A stretch of 64,000 bases of DNA, from assembly GCF_030272615.1 (NCBI RefSeq), contig NC_081414.1, positions 769,921,653 through 769,985,652 of the forward strand, read 5' to 3'. Shown here piece by piece: positions 35,958 to 47,859 of this stretch. Each line of letters opens with the position of its first letter. Within the stretch, counting starts at the first letter, position 1. Below the pieces are notes generated by a model that made no database searches, was not told the DNA's origin, and saw only the letters and a program-made list of their open reading frames with translations. Made by a program: the position numbers and the translations under genes. The stretch is from Cryptomeria japonica. Taxonomy: Eukaryota; Streptophyta; Pinopsida; Cupressales; Cupressaceae.

Positions 35958-37411
35958 TCTCTCTGTTGGAGGAGGAGCGACTTTTTGAGGTAATTCTTTT
36001 ATTAATTTTATAATTCCATCCATGCACCGTGGCACTCTCCTAGAAAGAATAATATTTCAAATATAGGCCTACACTATAAGTGTGGGAAGGCAACATGGAA
36101 TAAAACAAGTGTCACCCTTTGGAATGTTTTACCAATAAAATTAATTTTATTTTGCAATGATAGAATATTTTAAATTTTCACTGTTATCACATATTATGTT
36201 AATTAATAGACAAATATCAAGCTTCGGTCAATTATTTTATTTATTAAAAATAGATGCATTTTTACATTTATTTATATTTATATTATTTATTTAAATTAAT
36301 TTTATTATTGTTGTTCAAATTTACCTATTTTCATCTAATTTTTATCTTGTTTCTTAGTTTTCAATTTTCATATGGCAAATTGTGTGTTGTGATGCTCACA
36401 CAATTCCAAAAGTTCCAATACTTAGTGATTTTTCTAGTTTGTTGGGATTTTACTTTGATTCAAGAACTTCTATCAAAGTCCAACAAACTCTTTTCCACTA
36501 ACTTAAGTGCCCATGTTCCTAGCCTCTAAGTCCCAACGACCTTTTATCTTAGCACAAAAGGTCATCATGGTTCCCAAGGACTTGTTTAGCACTAAGTAAA
36601 GAGTTTTAATTTCCTTGTCAGACCCCAACATATAAACTTGAACTAAATTATGTTTTCTATTTGATGCCTTATTCAAGTTAGTCAAGTTTTAATGTTCAAA
36701 GTTAAACATCAGACATGTCGGTGCTCGACCATTCAGTTGGTACCAAGTATATAAAGGAAAGACAAAGTCTAAAGTTTGAAAAGTTGAGATTTAGAGCTAT
36801 GTTCAGAACCCAATGATCATTTTAGAATAGTTCATTATATGCTTCAGATTCAAAAGTGAGTTCCAAAACTAAATGTGGTTAAACTAAAGGTAGCCCGCCA
36901 AATTGTGACAAGAACTATTATATAGCTTGACGCTTGTCCTCAAGATAAAAGGGAACTGAAAAGAAAGGGCTTACGCGAGGTGGAAATAAAATCCACTTCT
37001 AGAACTAAAGGCAAAACCTAAGAAACTATTCAAATTTATATGAAGCTGACATAATGACATGAACTAAAAAAGGCGTGGGCCATTAATTATGTAGGATGGT
37101 GGTAGGTGAGAATTGAGTGCACCAAAATAAATTTTAAATCCATCTTTATATTACTCAAGACCTTTCATTTAAAAACTCATTATACCAAGAGAAGGAATAC
37201 TAGAGGAGACATGAGTGCAGAAAGAAAATAATCTTGCCACTAATGTTGTAGGGGAAGGTAAGTTTTCCAAAACTACTAAACACCTGGTTTTTCTTAAGTA
37301 ATAATTTTTATACTTGAGATTCAAAAAATAATCAATGATAAAGCCGGGATTTTCAATTGAATTCTTGCTAAAAATTTCACTAAAATAGGGAACCAATGAA
37401 ATTTAATTATC
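35958..37411 (+). repeat. 3' flank of copy B, duplicated at 54161-54945
   Basis: The flank aligns with that of copy C up to about 36643, and again from about 37312 to 37411. Some 675 bp at 36643-37318, bordered by ACTTGA at both sides, are absent in copy C. No gene lies in it. Confidence 0.85.
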
Positions 37412-40400
37412 AAGAGAGTGGAATATGCTCACTGGGATTTTACATTGTCCTAATACAAATTTAATGCAAAGAAGGTTATTACAAGAATGTAATTGCAAAG
37501 GAATACTTTTTTATGGCTAGAAAGGGGTAGTCTAAATTTCAAAAAACCATCCACAAATCCTTTCTGAAAGGAGCGATTGTAGACATTATTGTCTTATTAC
37601 ATACACTAACAAGGGATGTAAATGTATTCAACATGGATGAATGGATGTTCTCTTAATCTTAGACACACTTAATATCAAGGGCACACATAATTCCAATTTC
37701 AATATCGGCTATTTATGGAAGTGGAAATCACAAAAATAGGGGTTGACTAATGAAAAACCCTATATAGCCACACACACACCATTTTTCTATCTTGTATGTT
37801 CAACTATAGGTCCACATCTAATTTTGATAGAGAAATATGCCTTGCGATGCTGCCATAGACACAATTCTACAATTCAAGTCAAAGTTGTAGGGAGCTAGTC
37901 ACCCAGGGTGCCCCAGTCCTAGGATCAAGGTGCTCTGGGCTCCCCAGTCCCCTCAAAATCAACTCAAATTTCATTGGTAATTAGAACATGTCTTCAAAAA
38001 CATAGACCCTGATACTTAGTCAGTTTCTCCAACTTTAGAATCAGTCGGTCAATTTGGCCCAGTCCCTATAGAAATAGCTTAGATTTGAATCATAGGTGCA
38101 CTAGCATATTCTTGTTTTGTTCCCATATTTGATTTGTAGTTTTCATACTGTTGTTATAGTTAGTTTTAGATTCAATTTTAAAACCCTAGTCTTCTGCATC
38201 ATTTAAATTATCATCTCCAAGCAGCAAAGGAATAAAAAACCTAAGCGCATAGGTATTGAATTGACTCTCTTGGATAAGGGGTTAGTCAATCATATTTATC
38301 TCTTACAAGTTTCATATTCTAATGTAATTGGAAAAGGAGATTTCTCAACTTAGTTGACCCATCCTATTTTCTAACATTAGATAAATCATGAGTGAGATCT
38401 TAATTACACTATATAAAAATCAATCCAAGTCTATATGAGCAATCATTCAAGAATTCATCAAGCATTTGAGGAGAAGGTTAAGTCAACTTCAAGCATCCAC
38501 AATCAATCTTCTATAAAGACATTCTACATGATATCCTAAACCCTTACATTAGGATTCAAAGAAACTTCAAGAAGGTATCAAGTTCAAGCATTTTTAGTTT
38601 AGATTTATCCTTTCCCTAAAAAATTGAGAATTCTACTTCAATTCAATTCCATTTAAATTAGCAATTCAATTTCATGGTTAGTTCCTAAACTAGGATTTGA
38701 ACAAAGGAAAAACCCCATCAATAAAATCTATTTTCTTCTTTTTTGTCTGCATGGAATTGTCTCAGGAGATACAAGTGAGGAGTCTAGTAGAGTAGATGAC
38801 AAAAAACAAACTTAGATTTTGAAGGCAAGAAAAATGGAGGACCGGGATGATTGACTTCCCTCAATCCTGAGAATTTCTTATGACCTTCTAATGCATCATC
38901 TTGATCTAAAAAACATCAAGTTTGTCTTCCCTTGATATTTAGAGTACTAGGGCAACCTGGTCCCTCTGGTCCTGACAATTCTAGACCTAAACTTTATGTC
39001 ATAGGTTCTAATCTATTTCCTATCCCCAAATCTAGGTTTATAGCTTTGCATGATATCTACAATATTTTGTTACTTCTATTTTATAGCAATTTCTCATTGT
39101 TTGTCCTAGATCTAGTATTGCATGTCAACCCTAATTCAAATTTAGTTTTCAACTCTAACAAGGGAGGGAGGAATTAAGTTGATTTATATTCAATCCTTCC
39201 ATGACTTTATTAATAAAATTCAATTCCCTTCCCATTATGTATTGTGGCCAAGAAAAGTTAGTGGCTTTATCCATTAAGATGTGGAAGCCCTAAATTTTGA
39301 ACATCTTACAAGTATTATTAAGATCCAGGAGGTGATTCTTATCTCCTAGATTCTTATTTTGCCTCCTAGACTATGGCATTGTGGATTCTTTTCATAAATT
39401 GAATTTTTTATTGATTCAGTGTTTGAGTCTTGCGATCTTTATGTTATCTTCTTGGTTATCTAAAGTTATAGGTTACTGATGTACTATCGAGTTTGTATGT
39501 TTCATTGGATTCATATATATAAGCTATTGAATGATTGGGTATGCATAAATTATTTATCTTAGTGGTATGACTTGAATATATATTGTCTATATTCATGAGA
39601 TTTGTTCAATGTTGGTGCAGATTTAGTTATTTGACCTTTTTTGTGATCATTTATGAATTGTTATGTGTGCAATGAGATGAGGGATGTCTAGTGTATAGTT
39701 CCTAGATAATTAGTTATCAGACTTATAGCATGATGTTTTATCACTATGACATGATAGTTTGGTTATATATTTCAATGGGAGTTATTGTCAATGATGGTTT
39801 TGTGGTAATAGATTTGTTCCTAATATTTTGATAGTGGTCACATCCTCTTGGTTTGGAAATTGTGGTTTGAATTTACCCTTTGGGAGGTCATGGTTGTGAG
39901 TTCTTTGATTTTATCGGGGTCATGGATGATCTTCAATTAGAAGATGATTATCATGATGCTTCAATAGATTGGTTACAAATTTTATTAGGAGATTATAGTG
40001 GTGATGTGGACTCATAATTTGATGATAGATGTTTCTCCTCATGTTATTAGAGATTTTAACATGCTGATGTACCATAGAGGACTTTTAGTCTTTGTTTTAT
40101 GTTCAAAGAAAGATGTCAATTCCTCCATGTTAACATATTGGTTTTCTATGGATGCTCATTTAAAGAGTATTTTTATCTTTATCTTCTTGTGTATTATGAG
40201 ACATTTATGATGATATTTATTGAATTTGAGTTTAGTAGATGTTATTGGGGTTATTCTATTGGTTTGTAGATGCAAATAGTGTGATCCTCTATAAATTGTA
40301 AGACTTACATACATTTTAGTGACATGATATATATGTTGTGTTTTTTCTATCATGATTGAAAGATTGGGTGTAGTTTAGGCTTTTGATTTAGGGTGTTGTG

Positions 40401-41309
40401 AAGGAGATAATATTTAACAATATTTAACTTTATAGGTGTATGTAAAAGTACATGCTGCATGCTTATGATTTGTAGGCTCTCTCTTTGTTCTTTTAAGTCT
40501 TTTTGGATGTTTGGATTCACATGAAATTGGGTTTGAGGTTAGTGTAGAGCTATTGTGAACACTTTTTTATGGTCATGTGTTGTTTATTGTTCATTGTTAG
40601 AAACATGTAGGTTTCTTTATCTATTTTTCTTTGTTGATTGTGGAGAACTTGGGAGAGCTTTAGAGATTACTAGTGAGATATGTATTGAGGCATATATTTC
40701 TTAAGGATTGGCACATCTTAATGAATTTTTGTGGTAATACATAATATTTATGATACACTCTATGTGATGGTATTGGTATACTTAGGCGCTTTGATCATTT
40801 TTAGTTTTGGTACTAGCTATGCAGTGGGAGTTCATAGATGTGTGCTTTTCATTAACAAGGTTGCACAAGGACCTTTGTAATTTTGATTTATCAATTGTGC
40901 ATATGTTGATGGAATGAGTTTACTATGTTTTTTATACCTTAGAATTATATATGATTATATGGATTATAATTTTTTATCAATTCTATTTGAAATCATGTTT
41001 GTTTTTCTCCTTATGATAATAATTTAGAGTCTATGTTATAACTTCGATTTTATTATTGTGTTCTTGAGATTGGAACATTTTCACCTTGGTTTGTTCCTCT
41101 TCTTTCATGGGTGGCATGTTAGAGGATGGTAGGATTTATTATTTATTATGGTAGACATATTTAGTTTCCTTGTAAGGATCTTGATGGAGCATGAGAGCAT
41201 TGTGAAGATTAATGTGGTTTCATGTATGGTTATGGTGATGTACCTCATTGGTTGATTCTATGTAATGTATAAAAAAATTGGGAAAATGTTAGGATGAGGT
41301 TTTATGCAA
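37412..41309. other. Unassigned intergenic DNA
   Basis: No gene supported. Two GC-richer spots, 37890-37960 (repeated 'ccccagtcc') and 38940-38980 ('ctggtccctctggtcctg'), may be remnants of an LTR leader. The ORFs here are short and have no protein-like features. Confidence 0.4.
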
Positions 41310-44300
41310 TGTAGTGTCTCTCCCTGATTAGTCTTTCCTTTTTGTGCATCGATAGATTACAATGGCATAGCTTAAACCATTTTGTGATGCTTTGAATAGA
41401 TGTTTACGGATTTATCTATGTTTTAGATGCTTCTATATGGATATTAGACATATTACATTGTGCTAACATCATGATCTCATATGGATGATGACATTTTGTA
41501 GACTATTGTGATGATGGATTACTCCTTGATGATGGACATGTGTGTTCATTCCTATGTGTGTATCATGTTTTCTCTATGTTAATTTGATGGTATCTTATGA
41601 TGTACTAACCCTACTTCATGATTACGATTTTATGTGATGTCTTGACGTTATATTGAGTGACTGTCTACGTGAGTAGAGATGATTTCATATCACTCATTGC
41701 GAGTATGATATGTCATCACAATTCTCTATCACTTATTTGTTTATTATGATGTATATGCATTATATATGTTGTGTTTAGTGTTGATGTAGGTTTGCAGGTA
41801 CCAGGCATCGACTTCATCTGGCTTCACAGGTATGAGCATGTCTTATCCCAATGGTAAGTTAATCAGAAATGACATGGGAACCCACCCTATACTCTAGGTT
41901 GATTACCCTTGTTAGTTTAGAGTCTTGGCATGAGTTGTTGTTTTGTGTGTAGTGATTTTTTGGATTATTCTATGGTGGTTTGCCTTGTGTACTATCATAA
42001 TTATTAATTAATTAATTGATTAAATTGATTTATATACTTTAATAATGATAGATTAAACTAATAGATTAACATAGTTTATAATAACAAATTAAATAAATAA
42101 TTGATATAAATATTTAAATATTATTGTGTGATTATTATTATTAATCCTTTGGTTTATATTTAAATTAATGGCTTAATATTAGCCTGGGATATCAAGGATT
42201 ATTTATTGATATCGAGAATTAATTATTATTTAATTAATTATTTGTGGATATTTATTTATATCCTTTGATAATTTAATTATTATGCCTTTATAATTATTTG
42301 AGCCCATGATTTTACTAGTTGTTTATATTATTATTTTATTTTTATCCTTTTTGGGTTAATTAATAGATTTTCTTTACCTACACTATTATTCGATTGGTTA
42401 AATTATTGGGTAAGTTGATTAAATAATATTTTATTATTCTTACCTTGGTTTTTGTGAAAGTTTGCTAAGAAATATATTTTAATTGTTTATTTTAATTGGC
42501 CAACATTTTTGCATAGTTTTGTTTGATTTTCTATTTATTTGGCCAGCGATGATTTTTGTCCGGTTACCATCCTGATTTTCTTCTACAAGTTTTGGGGTTT
42601 GAAGTTTGAAAATTTCTTGGCTTGGATTGTGGATTGCGCTTCTTTTAATTCCTTCCATTACTTCTATTTTTTAGGTTGGAGGAATTATCCTTCTATGCAA
42701 TTTATTTTTCAGAAAGATTGATTACTCCGTGTATGTTCAAAAAGATTATTCTCGGGTAGATTTGGGGAAATAAATTTATTATATAGTTTTGTTTGGAATT
42801 ATTTCATATGTATTTTATATCCTAAGGTTAAAATTTATAGTTTGGGAAAATAATTGGGTTTCGACTGTATGCAACCATGAAGATATTTCTATCGGTGTAT
42901 GTTGGATTTCCTTTTTGTATGTGATTGTGTTGGATCTGAGTGTTTTATTTGTGTTGGATTCTTTTATTATCGTTTGGAGGAGTCGGGAAGTTTTTGGTTG
43001 TCCCTGTGATTTATCCCATGTCTCTGTCAGAGATTAGTTTTCCTGCGACCGTGATTGTCATTTTGAGGAATTCTTTCCTTATGACTTATAATTTGAAGTT
43101 TGGTTTATTTCATTTATTTCCTCTTGTCTGGGAATTTCTAATGAGGTCTATTCAGGTCTTCTCGATACTTATCTGATTTTGTTTTTCATCCATAAGTTTT
43201 CCTAGCCGTTTATGTCCTCAGAATAAATGCACGAAAAATGTATATGCACAACAAAATTATGTATATGCGCTATATGATTATGTATATGCACTGCAGGATT
43301 ATTTATATACACTATAGGATTATGTATATGTGTTGCAGATTTTCTGTAAATGCATTGCAGGATGTGGTAAGTGCGCTATTATGCATAGTAGATGCGTTGT
43401 GCAATCTATTTGGTTAGTTTTTGATGTTTTCTGATATTTTGATTTTGTTTTTAAGAATACCGAGAGGTTATTTCTAATACCTAAGATGTTCTAGGTCTAT
43501 TTACTTGATTGATTATTCATTATTTTGATTATTTGGCTTATATTTGAGTTTACCTTATAGTCAGGCTCCTTCATTGTATTCTTATATGATTATTTCTATT
43601 TTGCATGGTATGTTATTGGTTGATTTGTTATCACGGTTTGCTAGGTCTTGTGTGGTTGTGAGCCCTTGGTTATGTTGAATTAATTTATGTTATGGATTTC
43701 TTTGTTGCTACCCTAAGGTCTAGGCACATAGGGGGAGTGGGCTTCCAAGTGAGTGACTGGGATTGTAAGGGGTTACCCAAGGTCTAGTTCATCAATTATC
43801 TCATTTGGAGTTTTACTTTTTAATCAAGTGATAACTTAATATTATAATTTGGGTTTGGGTAGAATAGTTCATATTAATAAGATAAGGAATGGTTGTAGGC
43901 CCCTTTGCCTTGCCAAGCAGTAGTGAACCAAGATAGAATTGGGAAGGCCTTGGTAAACCAGGTAAGCTAATCTCTATTACCCTATTAAGGTTGAGATGGC
44001 TCCACATGTGCATCTACGATGGTTGGGATGTGGGTCCAAGTTCCCATTTGTCGCATGTGATGACACTCTTTTCCCTACATGTAGGTCCTAGTGCTTTGAG
44101 CCTTGTTGTGATATGTTGCCTCTAGAGGTTTTGCATTTGATATTTTATGATTTGCATTTCTGCAGCTATTTGTGTTTATTTTTCCTTTGGTTGTTAGGTG
44201 TCAGCCTAGATCTAGAGTGGCATGGGGGGTGGTTCCTTTGGTTCCACATGATCGGGTGGTTTGATGCCTTCTTCCATTGGGATATTCTTTGTTGGATGCT

Positions 44301-45067
44301 CTTCCCTTGATGTGGATATCTTATCTACTCAACTATGGATGTATTCTTGTAGCAGATTGATGTATATAAATATATGGCAAATGTATGTATTGATTCATGA
44401 TATAACTATACTATAAATATGAACTATGTTCCTTTTTGTAAAGGATATTGTATTCATGTAAATGGTAGATTGTATATTAGGAGAAATAAATGATGTAACA
44501 TGTGATATTAGTTTATTAATGGAGATAGATTTATGGATATGCATATAGTCTCATGTGATGTTGGAAATATGATAGATTATCTTGTGATTAGTTTATGATG
44601 ATATAAATGTATAAGTAATTGGAAGTAGGAAAATTTTGTATTGGTGTTTTAAAATGAACTTAAAGGGGTTGGTTAATGTATGCTTTGTGGATGGATTTAT
44701 TTATGCTATAGAGTAGTGAATGATCATGTATGCGTGGAAAGAATAAATCATGCTAGGAATTGGTATGCATTAGATCATGGTGGTAATTACGACATTATGC
44801 ATTTGATGTTATGTTATTTCTTATGGTTAGCTTAGGTAATGGCATTGAGATACCCTAGGGAATGCTTAGATGTGTTGTGATTATTTCCGCTTGCGTAGTG
44901 TTCTTATGTGAATATGTTCATGACGGTTAAATGTTATTTTGATAATGGATGTTTATTGCTTATGAGTAGATAGTTATGAGTGGTATTAATTGATTTTTTT
45001 TTAAAAAAATTATCTCTATTTGCATGTTAGTTATTGTATTTCTCAAGGGTATTTGGTGGGCATTACA
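41310..45067 (+). repeat. Left LTR of gypsy-like element (about 3.76 kb)
   Basis: From TGTAGTGTCT to ATTACA before the primer site. Homology to the right copy can be followed to 44488 against 50939. Long LTRs of this size are known from some conifer gypsy families (general knowledge). The ORFs inside (42539-44310) are mirrored in both LTRs but carry no known protein. Confidence 0.85.
43240..43360 (+). repeat. 21-bp minisatellite inside left LTR
   Basis: Five to six units of the type GTATATGCACTGCAGGATTAT, exactly 21 bp apart. The equivalent place in the right LTR (49811-49890) has about two units fewer. Confidence 0.88.
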
Positions 45068-45069
45068 TA

Positions 45070-45083
45070 TGGTATTAGATCCC
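45070..45083 (+). other. Primer-binding site of gypsy-like element
   Basis: TGGTATTAGATCCC follows the LTR after two bases and resembles the tRNA-Met site TGGTATCAGAGC with two transitions. Confidence 0.65.
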
Positions 45084-45270
45084 ATGTTGGTACACTGGGT
45101 ACTTTGGTTTCATATGAGCCCATTGTGCATATTATCACTTTAGTGTGGGATTAGCCACATGATTATCCCTAGTGGTTGTTTTCTTTCTTTCGGTTGCCCT
45201 AGATTTCATCTTATTGTATGTTGTATCATTCTTAGACAAGTTGGCTACTAGATATAGAGGTTTTTTTCAT

Positions 45271-46570
45271 ATGGGTACTCAATGGAACCCTCATCTTGAG
45301 ATTTGTGGAGGGTCATATCATGAGTAGCAACAACAGGATTGGTGGAGTGGTGCTGTATTTCCGCAGCTAGTTAAATGTGCTTCAGGATTTCTTGGTTGAT
45401 TAGGTAAGAGATAGGAAGGGAATCAACAAGAGGGATCTCATCATGCTACTCATCAGGATAGAGAGGTAGAGAAGGAGCGAGTGATGGAATGCTCACATTT
45501 GACTCAAAGGAGAGAGGACACAGTACTTGATCAGGATACAGTTGTAGCAGATCATTTGAGGGATCTTCTTAGGTCTTGTCCACCTACTTTTGATGGTTCT
45601 AGAAGTGGTTTGGAGGTAGAGACTTGGTTTCTTGATATGGGTAGGTGTTTTTCCATGCATCCGTATGGTAGTAACACCAAGGATATGTGCATGATTATGC
45701 ATCTTCGAGGCTTTGCTTTGACTTGGTGGCTTACAAAGGAGCAGAAGCTACACTTGGATATTGCGACAGTATCATGGGAGTTATTCCTAGAGCATTTTGG
45801 TTCTCGTTTCTTGTTAGATTTTTGGAGACACCGTAGGTTTGATGAGTTCCACAACTTGAGACAACAGGACATGACAATTGAGCAGTATGAGAAGAAATTA
45901 TTTGAGCTTAGACATCATTCTAGGTTAGTGGATGATGATGTGATGCTTGTGCAACATTTTGTTAGAGGTCTTGACGACTGCATCAGTGGGGATGTTTGGG
46001 TCCATGAGCCCAAGTCGATGGAGTTAGCTATGGAGAAGGCACAACTAGATGAGGAGAAGCTATTGTCAGGAGGTTCTTCAGATGTGCACACTATTAATGC
46101 TCCAATTTTGGGATCAGATCTGAGAGGAGCTCAATCTTAGGCAACAGGACATGCTAGGGGAAATCCTCCATCATTCAAATGTGGACATTTTTAGTAGAAG
46201 GAGAGCTCTCAGGATCAGGATTCTTCCTACAGGCACAAATCATGAGGTGATAGAGAGCATGCTATTTGTTTTTAGGCTTCACAGGCAACATAAAGTTCTC
46301 AACAGAACTTTAGTGGATGCATTTTTCAACAGCCTAGTGCACCTTCAGTCATTTGTGGTTTCACTAGAGAGAGTTGTTTAACTTGTGGTCAGTAGGGGCA
46401 TTATGTAGCGAGATGTCCACAATAGAATACACAAGTATCTATACAGTGTCCAGTAGCTTTAGAGCCCACAATTGGTGATGTTGGGAGGCCTCATCGTGTT
46501 TATACAACAGTGGATCTGTTGGCATTTTGATGATTATGTTGTGATTGTCATTGATGGACACACACCTGCT
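45271..46570 (+). pseudogene. Gag of gypsy-like element, with stops and truncated
   Basis: From MGTQWNPHLEICGGSYHE at 45271 the frame holds to 46140 with only a few stops. The retrotransposon gag (capsid) domain runs from PPTFDGSRSGLEVETWFLDM to RQQDMTIEQYEKKLFELRHH and LVQHFVRGLDD. The C-terminal part continues in frame past stops at 46138 and later to a zinc knuckle near 46381-46420 (SCLTCGQ, a stop, GHYVARCP). It then reaches the start of a protease-like region before the sequence changes at about 46600. Gag of Ty3/gypsy elements forms the virus-like particle. No pol follows. Confidence 0.88.
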
Positions 46571-46649
46571 ATGAGATCACTTTGTGAATGTATGAATTAT
46601 GCTCAACCGGTAATTGTTCCAAACTGGTATCATGTTGTAGTCTTTAGAC

Positions 46650-47745
46650 TATTGATGTTATGAAGAAAGTGTTTACCGATCTCAAGCGGTATAAAGACCC
46701 AAGCGGCATAGAGAGATCAAACGGTTTAAGGATCTCAAGCGGAGCGGAGCAAAGGAGCCAGAAGCAGGAGTTATCTTTTTCCCAGTCTTCAATTTTTGTC
46801 AACCGATAATCCGTTAAACTGGTATTACTCTGAGTTACCAACCGACAACTCGAAAAGTTGTATAAACCGGTAATACTCTGTGATGAGTTACCAATTGGTA
46901 TATTTTTGTGATGAGTTACCATCCACCGACACTTTGGCGGTGATTTTGTGTCATGTTATCAAATGTGTCTAGATACAATGAACCTAGGAACTTGCAATGT
47001 AATCCTATTGGATCGACATGAAATCAGATTCCTTTTTAGGACATCATGCCTAGGGTTTTATATGCGTATGTATGAGTCTAGCTGTTAGGTTTTGGTGGTC
47101 ATTTTTTTGAAGCTCTTGTATGTGTGATCTTAAGAGAGAAGATCAAGTCTGTAGAGCATGAATTTACTGAAGACTGAAGTAATGCTGAAGAGCATTAGCT
47201 ATGAGCTACAATGGATCTAATCAAGAAGACTGTGCCTTTTGCTAGATCATTCAATTGTTGATTACTCATATCTTTGACAAGTTAGAAACCCTTAACCAGG
47301 TAGGCCCAGAAAAGCCTTTGTAAATCCTCTAACAAGGTGATTCACCTCTGTGGATTTGAAATCCTCTCACAAGGTAGTCTTTAATTGGACTTATCTCCTA
47401 ACAGAGACTGAGATTCCTAATAGGATCTGTTCTGGTAAGGAACATTGTATGACCTTAACCGGTTTGGTTACTATTCTGCAGATAGTTACTTGTGAGTTTC
47501 ATCTCACCATGGATTTTCCCATTTGGGTTTCCACGTCAAAATCTCTTGTGTTATGGTGATTGTGCTTCTATGGGTGAATGCCTTATTTTCTATTTGTTTT
47601 GCATTCGTGTTAACGGGTTTGTTTGTTAGACTGTTTTACTGGTTTACTGCTAGACTGTTAAAGTGTTTAAGTACGTCATTTTTTGGTATACTAATTCACC
47701 CCCCCCTCTTAGTATTCATCAGGATCACCATCAAGGTGGTGTCAA
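46650..47745 (+). repeat. Isolated copia-type LTR with primer site
   Basis: Has the LTR-end signature of the copia elements here: GGGTTTCCACGT at 47524, then TTCACCCCCCCCTCTTAGTATTCATCA near 47695. A primer-site-like GGTGGTGTCAAAGATT follows at about 47735. CGGT and CAAGCGG motifs are dense at 46670-46930. Only LTR and a few dozen bases of leader are present inside the gypsy-like interior. I could not find a matching target duplication. Confidence 0.65.
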
Positions 47746-47859
47746 AGATTCTTTAGATCATGGATGAGAAGCTTTCTTTGGTGACCGTGCATGTTGAGAT
47801 AGTTATTTTCCTACTTGTTTCAGGGGTCTAGGAGTAAGCCTGGGACAAGGGGGGGAGGA

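Noticed and set aside
35628-36035. Minus-strand open frame of 135 codons across ascorbate oxidase copy B
   Set aside because: Antisense of the conserved copper-ligand exon; the same shadow appears under copy C at 53831-54154.
42539-43176. Overlapping open frames in the gypsy-like LTR, mirrored at 49202-49777
   Set aside because: Present in both LTRs only because the LTRs are duplicates; Phe/Leu-rich composition from T-rich DNA, overlapping frames, no known domain.
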